Below, piece by piece: positions 36,107 to 45,703 of a DNA stretch of 64,000 nt (positions are counted from its first letter, which is position 1; every line of letters starts with the position of its first letter). Location: the NCBI GenBank assembly GCA_902520495.1, contig CABYNW010000001.1:62001-126000 (forward strand), read 5' to 3'. The DNA is from an uncultured SAR86 cluster bacterium. Its GTDB lineage: Bacteria; Pseudomonadota; Gammaproteobacteria; Magnimaribacterales; D2472. The translations under genes were made by a program, and so were the position numbers. The notes under the pieces are model-generated. The model saw nothing but the letters and a program-made list of their open reading frames with translations. It was not told the DNA's origin and searched no databases.

Positions 36107-36909
36107 TTTCTTTTAACTTGAATCAGCCTTTTATCTTCTAATCTCAAAGCTGTAAGTTTATTCCCCCAAACACATCCGGTATCTAATCCAATTATATTAT
36201 CTAATTTTGTTTTACCTTCAAGTGCTGCCCAATGACCAAAAATAATATTTTCTTTTTTCTTAAGATTAGCATGAGTTTGGTTAAACCACGGTATGTGGTT
36301 ACTTTCTGATTTTAAATCTTTTTTCTTAAGCTTCAAGCCTCCCTGTTTATCTAAATACCGCATTCTTGTGAAGTAATTGATTATCGTTCTATATCTTTCA
36401 TAACCCTCCAAATCATCTTTCCATAATGCTGGCCTATCACCCCACATATTCTCAAGAACATTAAAAGAGTCATTTTTCATAACCACTTTCATTTCATCTG
36501 AAAGATTTTTTGCTTTCTTTAAATCCCATATAAATGGTATTCCAGCATGACTAATCCAGAATGTTTCTTTTGAGGATTTGATACTAATTTTAAGCAAGAG
36601 CGGAAGTTTTTTTAACCAGTTATAAATTTTTTTATTATTTTTTGAGTTAAGAATATCTTTAAGAGATTCATTCTTCTTTTTATGCTTTAAGAGATAAAGC
36701 AGGTACAAATCGTGATTTCCTAAAACGCCTCTGATACTTTTTTTATTTTTAAGGCAGAAATTTAATACCTCAAGCGATTTTGGACCTCTATTGACAAGAT
36801 CTCCTGCAAAGATAAGCAGATCTTTATTTGGGTTGAATTTAATTTTATTGCAAAGCGCGTCTAGTTCATCGTAACAACCCTGAACGTCTCCAATAACATA
36901 ATGCGCCAT
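36103..36909 (-). CDS. apaH: diadenosine tetraphosphatase ApaH
   Basis: Symmetrical Ap4A hydrolase of 268 residues, calcineurin-type. Metal motifs are clear: [26 protein letters not shown], and a later WISHAG and FGHWA. It removes alarmone-like dinucleotides and NAD caps in E. coli. It overlaps rsmA by 1 bp, in the conserved surA-pdxA-rsmA-apaH order. Confidence 0.96.
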   Translation of the reverse strand: MAHYVIGDVQGCYDELDALCNKIKFNPNKDLLIFAGDLVNRGPKSLEVLNFCLKNKKSIRGVLGNHDLYLLYLLKHKKKNESLKDILNSKNNKKIYNWLKKLPLLLKISIKSSKETFWISHAGIPFIWDLKKAKNLSDEMKVVMKNDSFNVLENMWGDRPALWKDDLEGYERYRTIINYFTRMRYLDKQGGLKLKKKDLKSESNHIPWFNQTHANLKKKENIIFGHWAALEGKTKLDNIIGLDTGCVWGNKLTALRLEDKRLIQVKRK

Positions 36910-37676
36910 TAGGCCAAATATTCCTTTGCTAGATTTATAAAATCAGTTAATGGAATTTCTTCAGATCTCTTGGTCGGATCTATATTTGCTTTATCCCAAT
37001 CAATGTTTAATTCCTTTAAATTATTTTTTATATTTTTTCTTTTTGAACAAAAAGCTAAGTCAATTATTTTATAAAGATTATCTTTTATGGAAAGATCATA
37101 ATCCAAATCTTTCTTTGGAAAGAGTCTTATAAAGCTTGAATTTACTTTTGGTTTTATATCAAATGCTTCTGGCGGGACATCAAATAGAATTTCACTATTA
37201 AAAAATGCTGAGATTTTTATTGCAAGCTTACCCCAATGCTTTGATGCTACTCGACCAGTAATTTTTTGTGCAACTTCTTTTTGGACTAGGAAATGCATAT
37301 CTATTATTTCTTGATAGTTATCTATTAATTTCAAAATTATTTGAGTAGAAATATTGTAGGGAAGATTGCCTATTATCCTTTGATTAAAAGCTGAATCTTC
37401 TAATCTAAATTTAAGAATATCTTCATTTATAAAATGGAAATTGGCAGGACCCCTAAATTTACTTCTTAGAATTTCAATATTGCTTGCATCAATATCAACA
37501 GCAGTAATATTAATATTTTTTTTATTTATTTGATTAGTTAGAGCGCCAGTACCTGGACCAATTTCAATAAAATTATCTGAAGCATTGGGAGAAATTACTT
37601 CACCCATTTCAAACAATATAGCAGGATCTTTTAAATAATTTTGACCGTATTTTCGTCTTATATCTCTACTGCTCAT
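36909..37676 (-). CDS. rsmA: 16S rRNA dimethyladenosine transferase RsmA
   Basis: Methyltransferase of 255 residues that dimethylates two adenines near the 3' end of 16S rRNA. Motifs are RKYGQNYLKDP, IGPGTGALT, and the catalytic NLPYNIS, with a basic C-terminal RNA-binding region (FCSKRKNIKNNL). It meets pdxA and apaH with 1-bp overlaps. Also known as ksgA. Confidence 0.97.
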   Translation of the reverse strand: MSSRDIRRKYGQNYLKDPAILFEMGEVISPNASDNFIEIGPGTGALTNQINKKNINITAVDIDASNIEILRSKFRGPANFHFINEDILKFRLEDSAFNQRIIGNLPYNISTQIILKLIDNYQEIIDMHFLVQKEVAQKITGRVASKHWGKLAIKISAFFNSEILFDVPPEAFDIKPKVNSSFIRLFPKKDLDYDLSIKDNLYKIIDLAFCSKRKNIKNNLKELNIDWDKANIDPTKRSEEIPLTDFINLAKEYLA

Positions 37677-38656
37677 TAGATCAATTTTTTTGCAGTTTTA
37701 ATTGCAAGCGATAGGGATGAGGTATCAGATTCATTTGTACCCGCAATATCTAAAGCAACACCATGGTCGACAGATGTCCTAATAATTGGGACACCAAGAG
37801 TTATATTAATTGAATTTCCAAAACTAAGTGCCTTCAATACTGGCAACACTTGATCATGATACATTCCAAGATACGCATCAGTTTCTTTTAAATTATTTTG
37901 TGAAAAAGCAGTATCAGCTGAAATAGGCATTGAAACATTTATTTTCCTTTTTCTTAACTCTTTAACCGCAGGTTTTATTTGTTCTAATTCCTCTTTTCCA
38001 ATTTTCCCATTTTCACCAGCATGTGGATTTAACCCTAAAATTTTAATTTTAGGGTTCTTAATATTAAATTTACTCTTTAAATCTTTATTAAGAATTTTGA
38101 TTTTGTTTACTATTAAGTGTTTTGTAATTGTTTTTGTAACATTCTTGAGAGGTATATGTGTTGTTGCTAAGGCAACCTTTAATTTATCGGATGCAAGCAT
38201 CATAAGAACATCGTCACTTTTGGTTAGCTTTTGGATATATTCAGTATGACCAGTAAATTTTTTATTAATTGAGATAATAGTTTCTTTATTTAAAGGACCT
38301 GTAACTAGTGCAGTCTTTTCATTTGAAACAGTGAGTCTTATAGAATAGTCTAAGACATCTAAAACGTATTTAGCATTAATCTTTTTGAGTTTTCCCGCAG
38401 AAGTATTTTTACATTTTGATACTTTTATAATTTGGATTAAAGAGCGTTTATTTTTTTTAACATTATCAATTGAATCTAATTCAAGAACCTTGAGTTTTTT
38501 CTTTAACTTACAAGCTCTATTTATGAATAAAGCAGGGTCTCCAATGGTTATGATCGGTATTCTAAAATTTTCCCAAGCTTCTGATGTAGCCAATCTAATA
38601 ATTAAATCTGGCCCAATGCCAGCTGGCTCTCCAGGAGAATATATTATTTTTTTCAA
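37676..38656 (-). CDS. pdxA: 4-hydroxythreonine-4-phosphate dehydrogenase PdxA
   Basis: Vitamin B6 enzyme of 326 residues. Landmarks: GEPAGIGPDL, VTGPLNKE, FTGHTEYIQ, NPHAGENGKIG, MYHDQVLPVLK and RTSVDHGVALDIAG, with the metal-binding His. It starts with TTG, overlapping surA by 4 bp; the family opening follows within a few residues, so TTG is the natural choice. Its 3' end overlaps rsmA by 1 bp. Confidence 0.97.
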   Translation of the reverse strand: MKKIIYSPGEPAGIGPDLIIRLATSEAWENFRIPIITIGDPALFINRACKLKKKLKVLELDSIDNVKKNKRSLIQIIKVSKCKNTSAGKLKKINAKYVLDVLDYSIRLTVSNEKTALVTGPLNKETIISINKKFTGHTEYIQKLTKSDDVLMMLASDKLKVALATTHIPLKNVTKTITKHLIVNKIKILNKDLKSKFNIKNPKIKILGLNPHAGENGKIGKEELEQIKPAVKELRKRKINVSMPISADTAFSQNNLKETDAYLGMYHDQVLPVLKALSFGNSINITLGVPIIRTSVDHGVALDIAGTNESDTSSLSLAIKTAKKLI

Positions 38657-39894
38657 TCTAGATCTTTAAATTCAACAAATGCTTCTGCTCTCATTGTTCT
38701 AAGAGTATTTTCCAACTCTTCATCAAATTTTCTTGCGTAGAGCATGGAATATGCTCTATCTCTAATTAGATCATCTGTTAATTCATGACTTCTCTTCCCA
38801 AGAACTTCAAGAAAATGAAAACCAAATTCTGTTTGAAACACATCAGAAATTTCACCAATATTGGTTTCAAGCATTGTTGTTTCAAATTCACTTGCAAGAA
38901 CGCCCAAACCCAGCCAACCTAAATCACCACCAAGTTTAGCTGATCCTGGATCCTCAGAAAATTCATCTGCAAGTGAAGCAAAATCTTCTCCATCAAGAAC
39001 TCTTTGTCTTATTTCATTAAGTTCTTTTTCTGAATCTTCCTCATTTCTTATTGTTGAGGGTATTAATAGAATATGTCTTGATTGCCACTGATCTTCATAC
39101 TTAACAAATTCACCTCTTTTATCTTCGAGCTTTAGCACATGAAAACCTGAACCACTCTCAAGAGGTTCTGAAATAAATCCAACCGATTTTTTAACCAGAG
39201 CTTCTTCAAATAATTGCGGCATATCTATTAATTTTCTCCAATTAATAAGTCCTCCAGCTGAGGCATTTGAGCTGATTGAAAATTCTTTAGCTATTTCTGA
39301 AAAATCATCACCATTTTTAATTAACTGAAGTATTTTATTAGCAGTCTGGATATCCCTAACTAATATCTGCCTAACCAAGAGCTCTGGTTCTAATACTCCA
39401 AGACTTTCATCAGTTGCTAAAAAAGCCTCAAACTCGTTTTCGGTAATATCTATACTTGAATTTACTCTGCCTCTTTGGATTCTTTGAATCCTCATTTCTC
39501 TTCTCATTTGCTCTCTAAGCTCTTCATAAGAATCTTCATTTTCTTCAATAAAAGCTATAAATTCTTCTAGCGACATTTGATTATTTGTTGCAAGCCTGCT
39601 CATTGTTACATTGAGTTCGGCGTCGCTAATTTTTACTCCAGCTCGATCAGCCATTTGCAATTGAAGCTCTTCAATTATTAGTTTTTCTTGAACCTGTTCC
39701 TTAATAACATCATCAGGAGGCTTTTGAAGACCTTGATCGTCATACCTATTTGTAATTTCTCTAATAGTATTTTTAACTTGGGATTCCATTACAACACCAT
39801 CATCTACAATAATTGCAATACGATCTAAAACTTCAATTTTTGCAAAAGATGAAGTACAAAAAATTAGTGCTAATGCTGTAAGAATTTTATTCAT
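38653..39894 (-). CDS. surA: periplasmic chaperone SurA
   Basis: Outer-membrane protein chaperone of 413 residues. A signal peptide (first 18 residues, ending FCTSSFA) precedes an N-terminal chaperone domain, two parvulin PPIase domains (from about 172 and 285; SASAGGLINW-like NASAGGLINW and AKLGGDLGWLG), and a C-terminal helix. It escorts porins and LptD across the periplasm, consistent with its place 5 bp downstream of lptD. Confidence 0.96.
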   Translation of the reverse strand: MNKILTALALIFCTSSFAKIEVLDRIAIIVDDGVVMESQVKNTIREITNRYDDQGLQKPPDDVIKEQVQEKLIIEELQLQMADRAGVKISDAELNVTMSRLATNNQMSLEEFIAFIEENEDSYEELREQMRREMRIQRIQRGRVNSSIDITENEFEAFLATDESLGVLEPELLVRQILVRDIQTANKILQLIKNGDDFSEIAKEFSISSNASAGGLINWRKLIDMPQLFEEALVKKSVGFISEPLESGSGFHVLKLEDKRGEFVKYEDQWQSRHILLIPSTIRNEEDSEKELNEIRQRVLDGEDFASLADEFSEDPGSAKLGGDLGWLGLGVLASEFETTMLETNIGEISDVFQTEFGFHFLEVLGKRSHELTDDLIRDRAYSMLYARKFDEELENTLRTMRAEAFVEFKDLD

Positions 39895-39899
39895 ATTAT

Positions 39900-42299
39900 T
39901 TAGTAATTAAAAATAGAATTATTCATCAATCTATTCATTTTTTCAAAAGAGGAATTTAGACCTTTAAATTCAAATTGAAAATTGATTCTACTTTTATTTT
40001 CAATTCTTATTATATTCTCCCAAGCATCATTAAGATACATATAAGAATTAGATTCCAACATAGGAAGATATTTTGAGAGGTTTTTGTCTGAAGAAGTAAC
40101 TCTAAAAACAAAGCAGCAATTTTCATAGCCTAATCCAAAAACAGATTCAATTTTAGAGCTTGAATCATCATCTCTTTTCAATTTAGCAATTAGACTTAAA
40201 TTATTTTTAATTTTAAGATCTGCATAAAATTCTGAATAATCCAAGACTTTCATAAAATCTCCAGCCATACGAGTATATCTTTTGGCGTATCCAAGAGTCC
40301 CTTGTTCAAAATTTTGTTTTACAGTAATACCAGCCATTGGTATTTTTTGTTCTTCTTGTAAGTAGCTAGAATATGCCATAATCATAGTCTTCATATTAGG
40401 CATCCATTTACCCATTATCATTAATGGACCTTCATCCATAGGCATTTGCATCATATTCAATGAGGACATATCCATGGAATTCATACCCATCATTTCATGA
40501 TTCATAGGAGTCATATCCATATGCATATCATCTAACCAAATATTTCTATCTTTTAAATAGAATTTTTTAGAAATATTAATAGATAATTTATCCATATTCA
40601 TATGTCTTTTTCTGTACTCCAAATTCAATGTATAAAAATTTTGATCTCCAACTCTATCCATCCCAGAAAATCTTTCATTATTAAATAACTGATTCATCAT
40701 AGAAATTTTATTCGTATCAAAAACTGGATTTATGTCTTGATCTTTATGTGCAACATAACCATAAACAAATCTGGGTTTAAGTATGTGTATATCCATTTTA
40801 TTTTTTCTAAAAAATAAGGTGCTCATATCTAATTTAAAGTTTGGTACATTTATAGACTTAGAAGGAACACCATTGTCTAGATCATAATTAATACTTTTTA
40901 TTCCAAATGACGAGGTAATATTAATACCATTAAAATATGTTTGATTTAAAATTTTAAAGTTTGAAAATACTCTTGAGCCTTCAACAGGATTATCAATGCT
41001 GTAAAGAAATTTATTCTTATTATCCAGGTATCCATAAAACCCATGAATATAATCTGCTTTAAAGTAAGAGATATTTAATTGCTCATATATAGTGAAGTTC
41101 TTAATATTCTTTAAGTATATAAATTCTAAAGAGGGTAATTTTTTATATCCGTTTGTAAGAAGGGGATTTAATGTTTGAAATCCTTGATGCTCAAACTTAA
41201 TACCAAGATTGCCAATTACACCATTAATAGAGATGTTTTGTTTAAGATTTTGAACTCTTTGGTTGCCTATTGAGGTTATATCTCCAGGAATGTCTCTTAG
41301 GACTAGACTATCAGAAGCTTTAGACCAATTAATATCCACCCAAAATTTATTATTTTGACCATATGAGTCTTTTACACTAAATGCCCATCTTTCTTTTGAA
41401 CTATTTGGGTAAATGTCTTTAAATTCTTTATCCTTATTAAAATATATAAAATCGAAATTACTCAGATTATTTTGTTCTCCATGCAATCTTCTGAAATTCC
41501 CTTCAAAACCTAGTCCACGTTCTGAAATATTTCTAGTTGCTAAAGTAATGTCTGATTTATCAGATATTACTTTGTAATAAGGAATCATAAAATCTAAACC
41601 ATCGCTTGAATAAGATAACGACGGCTCAAGAAAACCTGTCATTCTTTCACTAGAAGTCGCAAAAGGTATATATGGAAGTTTTAATATAGTTCTATCAAGG
41701 ATTTTTACTTTTACTTTTTTTGCATCACCTCTTTTAGATTGTTCGTCCAGTTCTATACTCTCAGCCATAAACTGCCATCCTAATTTTGGATTAGCACATG
41801 ACGTCATTGATACTTGTTTAAGAATAACCTTATCTTCTAAACTTCCTTCTAGCTCTTCAAAGGTTAGGACTAAATTTCTATTATTTAAAAATGTTTGCCC
41901 ATTATAAAGCTCTATAGATCGGCTTTCTTTATTAAACATGCCTTCTTGTGCTTTAAAAAAGTAGTCTTTTAGAAATAAATCACCTTCTTCTTTAAACTTA
42001 ACAAAGCCATTCTTTCTATCAACTCTTGCTTTGCCGGCTTTAAGGATTCCATCAGGAAAATCAATTACAACATTGCCATCAAGGATAAGGGCTTGATTTT
42101 TAGTTATTTCAAAATTTTCTGATTTAATATCAAGGCTTTCCATATCTTCAACAACACCAAGATAGGGCTGGTAAATGAGACAAGCATTATTATTTAAAAC
42201 GTTTTCTGTAAGAATTTTATCTTTTAAAAGATCCCCATGCATATCACTAATTAATATTAAAGGCGCTATGAAGAATAGAATTCTTTTAAAAACAAACAT
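39900..42299 (-). CDS. lptD: LPS-assembly protein LptD with methionine-rich segment
   Basis: Outer-membrane LPS translocon of 799 residues. After a signal peptide, an LptA-like jellyroll (about 45-200) leads into a beta-barrel. The motif LPYIPFATSSERMTGFL and four cysteines (C40, C168, C728, C729) match the pattern of E. coli LptD disulfides. Residues 592-641 carry 19 methionines and 2 histidines in 50 positions, inside the barrel region; this is not typical and suggests a metal-binding loop (see findings). It heads the lptD-surA-pdxA-rsmA-apaH operon. Confidence 0.95.
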   Translation of the reverse strand: MFVFKRILFFIAPLILISDMHGDLLKDKILTENVLNNNACLIYQPYLGVVEDMESLDIKSENFEITKNQALILDGNVVIDFPDGILKAGKARVDRKNGFVKFKEEGDLFLKDYFFKAQEGMFNKESRSIELYNGQTFLNNRNLVLTFEELEGSLEDKVILKQVSMTSCANPKLGWQFMAESIELDEQSKRGDAKKVKVKILDRTILKLPYIPFATSSERMTGFLEPSLSYSSDGLDFMIPYYKVISDKSDITLATRNISERGLGFEGNFRRLHGEQNNLSNFDFIYFNKDKEFKDIYPNSSKERWAFSVKDSYGQNNKFWVDINWSKASDSLVLRDIPGDITSIGNQRVQNLKQNISINGVIGNLGIKFEHQGFQTLNPLLTNGYKKLPSLEFIYLKNIKNFTIYEQLNISYFKADYIHGFYGYLDNKNKFLYSIDNPVEGSRVFSNFKILNQTYFNGINITSSFGIKSINYDLDNGVPSKSINVPNFKLDMSTLFFRKNKMDIHILKPRFVYGYVAHKDQDINPVFDTNKISMMNQLFNNERFSGMDRVGDQNFYTLNLEYRKRHMNMDKLSINISKKFYLKDRNIWLDDMHMDMTPMNHEMMGMNSMDMSSLNMMQMPMDEGPLMIMGKWMPNMKTMIMAYSSYLQEEQKIPMAGITVKQNFEQGTLGYAKRYTRMAGDFMKVLDYSEFYADLKIKNNLSLIAKLKRDDDSSSKIESVFGLGYENCCFVFRVTSSDKNLSKYLPMLESNSYMYLNDAWENIIRIENKSRINFQFEFKGLNSSFEKMNRLMNNSIFNY

Positions 42300-42351
42300 A
42301 TTTATATTTTATACCTCAAACCTTTGAAAGAATACTTCCTAAAAAGTTCTG

Positions 42352-42954
42352 TTATTTCTTTGAATTTATATACTCTTCAAGTTGATATAAGTGATCTTTA
42401 CCAAAGAAAATTTGATCGTCAATTAAAAATGTAGGAATCCCAAATGCTCCATTTTCAACAGCCCATGAGGTATTAGCTATAAGTTTATCTTTGCATTCTT
42501 TTGTTTGAATCATATCCATGATAGTCTCGTGATCAATCCCATCATCATCTAATGCTTTTTTAAGAATCTCCAATTCCTGAATATTTAAATCTTTCTCCCA
42601 CATAGCTTTCATTGTGCATTCTACATATTCATTCAAGACACCTAATTGCTTTGCCGCTACAGCACCTCTTTGGATATTTAAAGAATTTTGGGGAAAGAAA
42701 GAATTATTCTTAAATTTTGTTAAATTATGCTTTTTAATAAATCTGTTTATCTCTAAGAAAAAGTAATCTGTTTTGTTCTTAACATCAGCATTTGCAATAA
42801 GAGGAGGAGTATTATTAGTTAATTTAAATATGCCGCCTGCAAGACAAGGGATGTAGTTAAATTTTGTACCGGTTCTCTTTTCAAACCACGGAACTACCTT
42901 ATGTGCTAAATAACCATTTGGAGTTGCTACATCATAGATAAAGTCTACTTTCAT
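42352..42954 (-). CDS. DsbA-fold protein, 2-hydroxychromene-2-carboxylate isomerase-like
   Basis: A 200-residue thioredoxin-fold protein of the HCCA isomerase / GST-kappa group. Seen: KVDFIYDVATPNGYLAHKV at the start, where the related enzymes have a Ser or Pro instead of the DsbA cysteines, and GAFGIPTFLIDDQIFFGKDHL at the end, the cis-Pro block of the family. Members isomerise glutathione-linked aromatics or handle other electrophiles. The start used is the ATG of MKVDFIY; an in-frame TTG ten codons upstream is possible. It stands alone between lptD and the divergent SDR gene. Confidence 0.85.
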   Translation of the reverse strand: MKVDFIYDVATPNGYLAHKVVPWFEKRTGTKFNYIPCLAGGIFKLTNNTPPLIANADVKNKTDYFFLEINRFIKKHNLTKFKNNSFFPQNSLNIQRGAVAAKQLGVLNEYVECTMKAMWEKDLNIQELEILKKALDDDGIDHETIMDMIQTKECKDKLIANTSWAVENGAFGIPTFLIDDQIFFGKDHLYQLEEYINSKK

Positions 42955-42996
42955 TTCTTTTAACAATTTTGTAAAGTAAAACAATTAAACACTGAT

Positions 42997-43737
42997 ATGA
43001 AAGATTTTTCAAAATATTCTGCAATTATAATCGGAGCTGGCGACGCAACAGGCTCAGCCTTAACTAAAAAATTTGCAAGTCATGGATATAAAGTTTGTCC
43101 GGTTAGAAGATCTAGAAGTATTGATAAGCTAAATAAATTATCAGATGAAATTAATGAATCTGGGGGTTGGTCAAAAGGGTTTGGAGTAGACGCGAGAGAT
43201 GAAGAAGCAATAAAAGAACTCTTTAGTGAGGTTGAAGAAAAAATTGCCCCAATTGATGTGGTCATATTTAATCCAGGTGCAAATGTTTTTTTCCCAATTG
43301 TTGATACGACCTCAAGAGTATTCAAAAAAGTATGGGAAATGGCAGCATTTGCTGGTTTTTTAACAGGAAGAGAGGCTGCAAAATATATGAAAAAAAGAAA
43401 CACAGGGTCTATTTTTTTTACTGGAGCAACTGCCTCTATGAGAGGGAGCTCAGGATTTTCAGCTTTTTCTAGTGCTAAATTTGCTTTAAGAGCATTAGCG
43501 CAAAGCATGGCTAGAGAATTAGGGCCTGAAGGTATTCATGTTGCGCATTTTGTAATTGATGGAGCAATTGATACAGCATTTATCAAAGAAACCTTCCCAG
43601 ATATATATGCTCTTAAAGAAAAAGATGGCATTCTTCAACCAGAAGCGATTGCAGATGCGTATTGGTTTGTGCATACTCAACATCGAAGTGCATGGACTCA
43701 TGAATTAGATTTACGTCCATATATGGAAAAGTTTTAA
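42997..43737 (+). CDS. SDR-family protein with Phe at the catalytic Tyr position
   Basis: A 246-residue Rossmann protein. The opening IIIGAGDATGSALTKKF is a variant cofactor turn, NPGANV takes the place of NNAG, and the active site reads F157-S-S-A-K161, with Phe where SDRs have the proton-donating Tyr. The rest (MARELGPEGIHVAHFVIDGAI) is well conserved. Loss of Tyr suggests altered or no oxidoreductase activity; some SDR subfamilies carry this natively. It starts a long plus-strand run and is 18 bp from the next SDR. Confidence 0.8.
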   Translation: MKDFSKYSAIIIGAGDATGSALTKKFASHGYKVCPVRRSRSIDKLNKLSDEINESGGWSKGFGVDARDEEAIKELFSEVEEKIAPIDVVIFNPGANVFFPIVDTTSRVFKKVWEMAAFAGFLTGREAAKYMKKRNTGSIFFTGATASMRGSSGFSAFSSAKFALRALAQSMARELGPEGIHVAHFVIDGAIDTAFIKETFPDIYALKEKDGILQPEAIADAYWFVHTQHRSAWTHELDLRPYMEKF

Positions 43738-43755
43738 AAAAAAAGAGGTAACAAT

Positions 43756-44613
43756 ATGAGTTTAAAAGATAAAGTAATTTTTATATCTGGTGGGAGTAGA
43801 GGTATTGGTCTAGCAATGGCAAAAAAGGCTGCTTTAGATGGAGCAAAAATAATTGTAGCAGCAAAAACGGCCGATCCTCATCCTAAACTACCAGGAACCA
43901 TATATACAGCTGCAGAAGAAATTATTGAAGTTGGGGGTGAAGCTCTTCCTATTGTTTGTGATATTAGAAGCGAAGACAATGTAAGAGATGCAGTCAATAA
44001 ATCAGTAGAGCACTTTGGGGGTATAGATATTTGTATTAATAACGCCTCAGCTATCCAACTAACAAATGTAACTGATACCGAGATGAAGAGATATGATCTA
44101 ATGCATCAAATAAATGGAAGAGGTACTTATATGGTAAGTAAGTTTTGCTTACCTCATTTAAAGAAAGCATCCAACCCGCATATTCTAAATCTATCTCCTC
44201 CTTTGGATATGGAACCAAAATGGTTTGCAGGGACAGTTGCATACACAATGGCTAAATACACTATGAGCATGTGTGTTCTAGGAATGGCTGAAGAATTTAA
44301 AGAATTTGGTATAGCAGTAAATGCATTATGGCCAAGGACTGCTATTGCTACTGCAGCGGTCCAAAATCATCTTGGTGGCGATGAGATAATGAAGCTCTCA
44401 AGAAATGTCGACATAATGGCAGATTCTGCATATGAAATATTAACCAAAGATTCAAAAGAATTTACTGGTAATTTTTGTATTGATGATTTGGTTCTTCATG
44501 AGGCGGGAGTTAAAGATTTCACTAAATACGCATCTGTACCTTTTAATGAACTAATGCCAGATTTCTTTGTACCTGAAGATACACCAATACCTGATGAGGT
44601 AAAAAACAGTTAA
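43756..44613 (+). CDS. SDR family oxidoreductase (HSDL2-like)
   Basis: A 285-residue SDR with ISGGSRGIGLAMA near residue 10, CINNASAIQL near 95, serine in LSPPL, and YTMAKYTMS supplying Tyr and Lys. The AKTADPHPKLPGTIYTAAEEI block and WPRTAIATAAVQN are typical of the HSDL2-like subgroup, which lacks the usual glycine after the active site. Substrate unknown, likely lipid-derived. A clear AGAGGT ribosome site precedes it. It is followed directly by amgK. Confidence 0.85.
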   Translation: MSLKDKVIFISGGSRGIGLAMAKKAALDGAKIIVAAKTADPHPKLPGTIYTAAEEIIEVGGEALPIVCDIRSEDNVRDAVNKSVEHFGGIDICINNASAIQLTNVTDTEMKRYDLMHQINGRGTYMVSKFCLPHLKKASNPHILNLSPPLDMEPKWFAGTVAYTMAKYTMSMCVLGMAEEFKEFGIAVNALWPRTAIATAAVQNHLGGDEIMKLSRNVDIMADSAYEILTKDSKEFTGNFCIDDLVLHEAGVKDFTKYASVPFNELMPDFFVPEDTPIPDEVKNS

Positions 44614-44614
44614 T

Positions 44615-45703
44615 TTGAAAGTTTCTAGAGTAAAAGAAATATCAGAAAAATTTGGATATCTTCCTCAAGAAATTCAAATACTTACTAAAGAAGCAAGTGA
44701 TAGAGAATATTTTAGACTTATTTTTGATAAGCCTCGTTATAAGAAAGTACAAGATGAAATATGGAATTGGGAATATTACAGTAAACATTACAAGGACGAT
44801 AAACGTTCAGCAAGTCTAATTTTTTGTTACATCAATCCAGAATTAGGATCAAATAAAAGATTTGTAGAATTATCAGATCATATATCTCAACAAGATACAG
44901 GCAACTGTAAAGTTCCTAAGGTTTATGTATTTGATAATAGTCTTGGAGTTACGATCCAAGAAGATTGTTTTGAAACAATTCTTGAGCGTGATCCTGATGG
45001 CGGTGATGGATACACAGGATTGACTCTTCATACTGGCTTGTTCGCGCTTGAAAGTTTTCTTTCATTGGAATTTTCAGACTTAAAAGTTTTGACAAATGAC
45101 GATTTAAGAAATCAGATGGACAGATTTAATAAATTTTTTCTTTATAATTTTCTAGGAATAGATATATCGGATCTTAGCTGCCATAAACATAACATACAAA
45201 ATCTTATTGATGAAACTTTGCAAAATTTATCTAAACAACCTTGGGTTAATTGCCATCAAGACTTTGAAGTGAGAAACATAATGGAGACACCATTACAAAC
45301 TGCGATAATAGATTTTCAAGATACATGCAAAGGCCCAATAGGCATTGATTTAGCAGGCCTATTTATTGATCATTATAATTTTGAAAAAACTTTTGGAGAG
45401 GCTAAATGTGGAGATTGGACCAATGATTATATTGGACATGGCTTAGATATTATGGGAATTCAAGAAGCAGAAATCATGTGTGATTATGCAATTTGGGGAG
45501 GTATCCAAAGAAACTTAAGAATACTAGGAACATTAAGTAACTTATACCTAGAGAATGGAAGAGATTTTAGATTACCAGATCTGCCAAAGATTCTTTCTAA
45601 TTTAGAGCAGATTATTCCAGAAAAACATAAAGAATTAAAAAACTTTCTTAAACAAGATGTGAATCTTGCACTTAATCAAAAACTTATGGAATTAGGATTA
45701 TGA
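44615..45703 (+). CDS. amgK: N-acetylmuramate/N-acetylglucosamine anomeric kinase AmgK
   Basis: A 362-residue kinase with APH fold. Seen: the catalytic loop NCHQDFEVRNIM and the metal-binding AIIDFQD, with QEDC near residue 118. It phosphorylates recycled cell-wall MurNAc at the anomeric carbon. The following gene is murU, overlapping by 4 bp, which is the defining AmgK-MurU recycling pair that bypasses de novo UDP-MurNAc synthesis. The start is TTG, 1 bp after the SDR stop; no upstream ATG is available. The function rests on the murU partnership. Confidence 0.9.
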   Translation: MKVSRVKEISEKFGYLPQEIQILTKEASDREYFRLIFDKPRYKKVQDEIWNWEYYSKHYKDDKRSASLIFCYINPELGSNKRFVELSDHISQQDTGNCKVPKVYVFDNSLGVTIQEDCFETILERDPDGGDGYTGLTLHTGLFALESFLSLEFSDLKVLTNDDLRNQMDRFNKFFLYNFLGIDISDLSCHKHNIQNLIDETLQNLSKQPWVNCHQDFEVRNIMETPLQTAIIDFQDTCKGPIGIDLAGLFIDHYNFEKTFGEAKCGDWTNDYIGHGLDIMGIQEAEIMCDYAIWGGIQRNLRILGTLSNLYLENGRDFRLPDLPKILSNLEQIIPEKHKELKNFLKQDVNLALNQKLMELGL

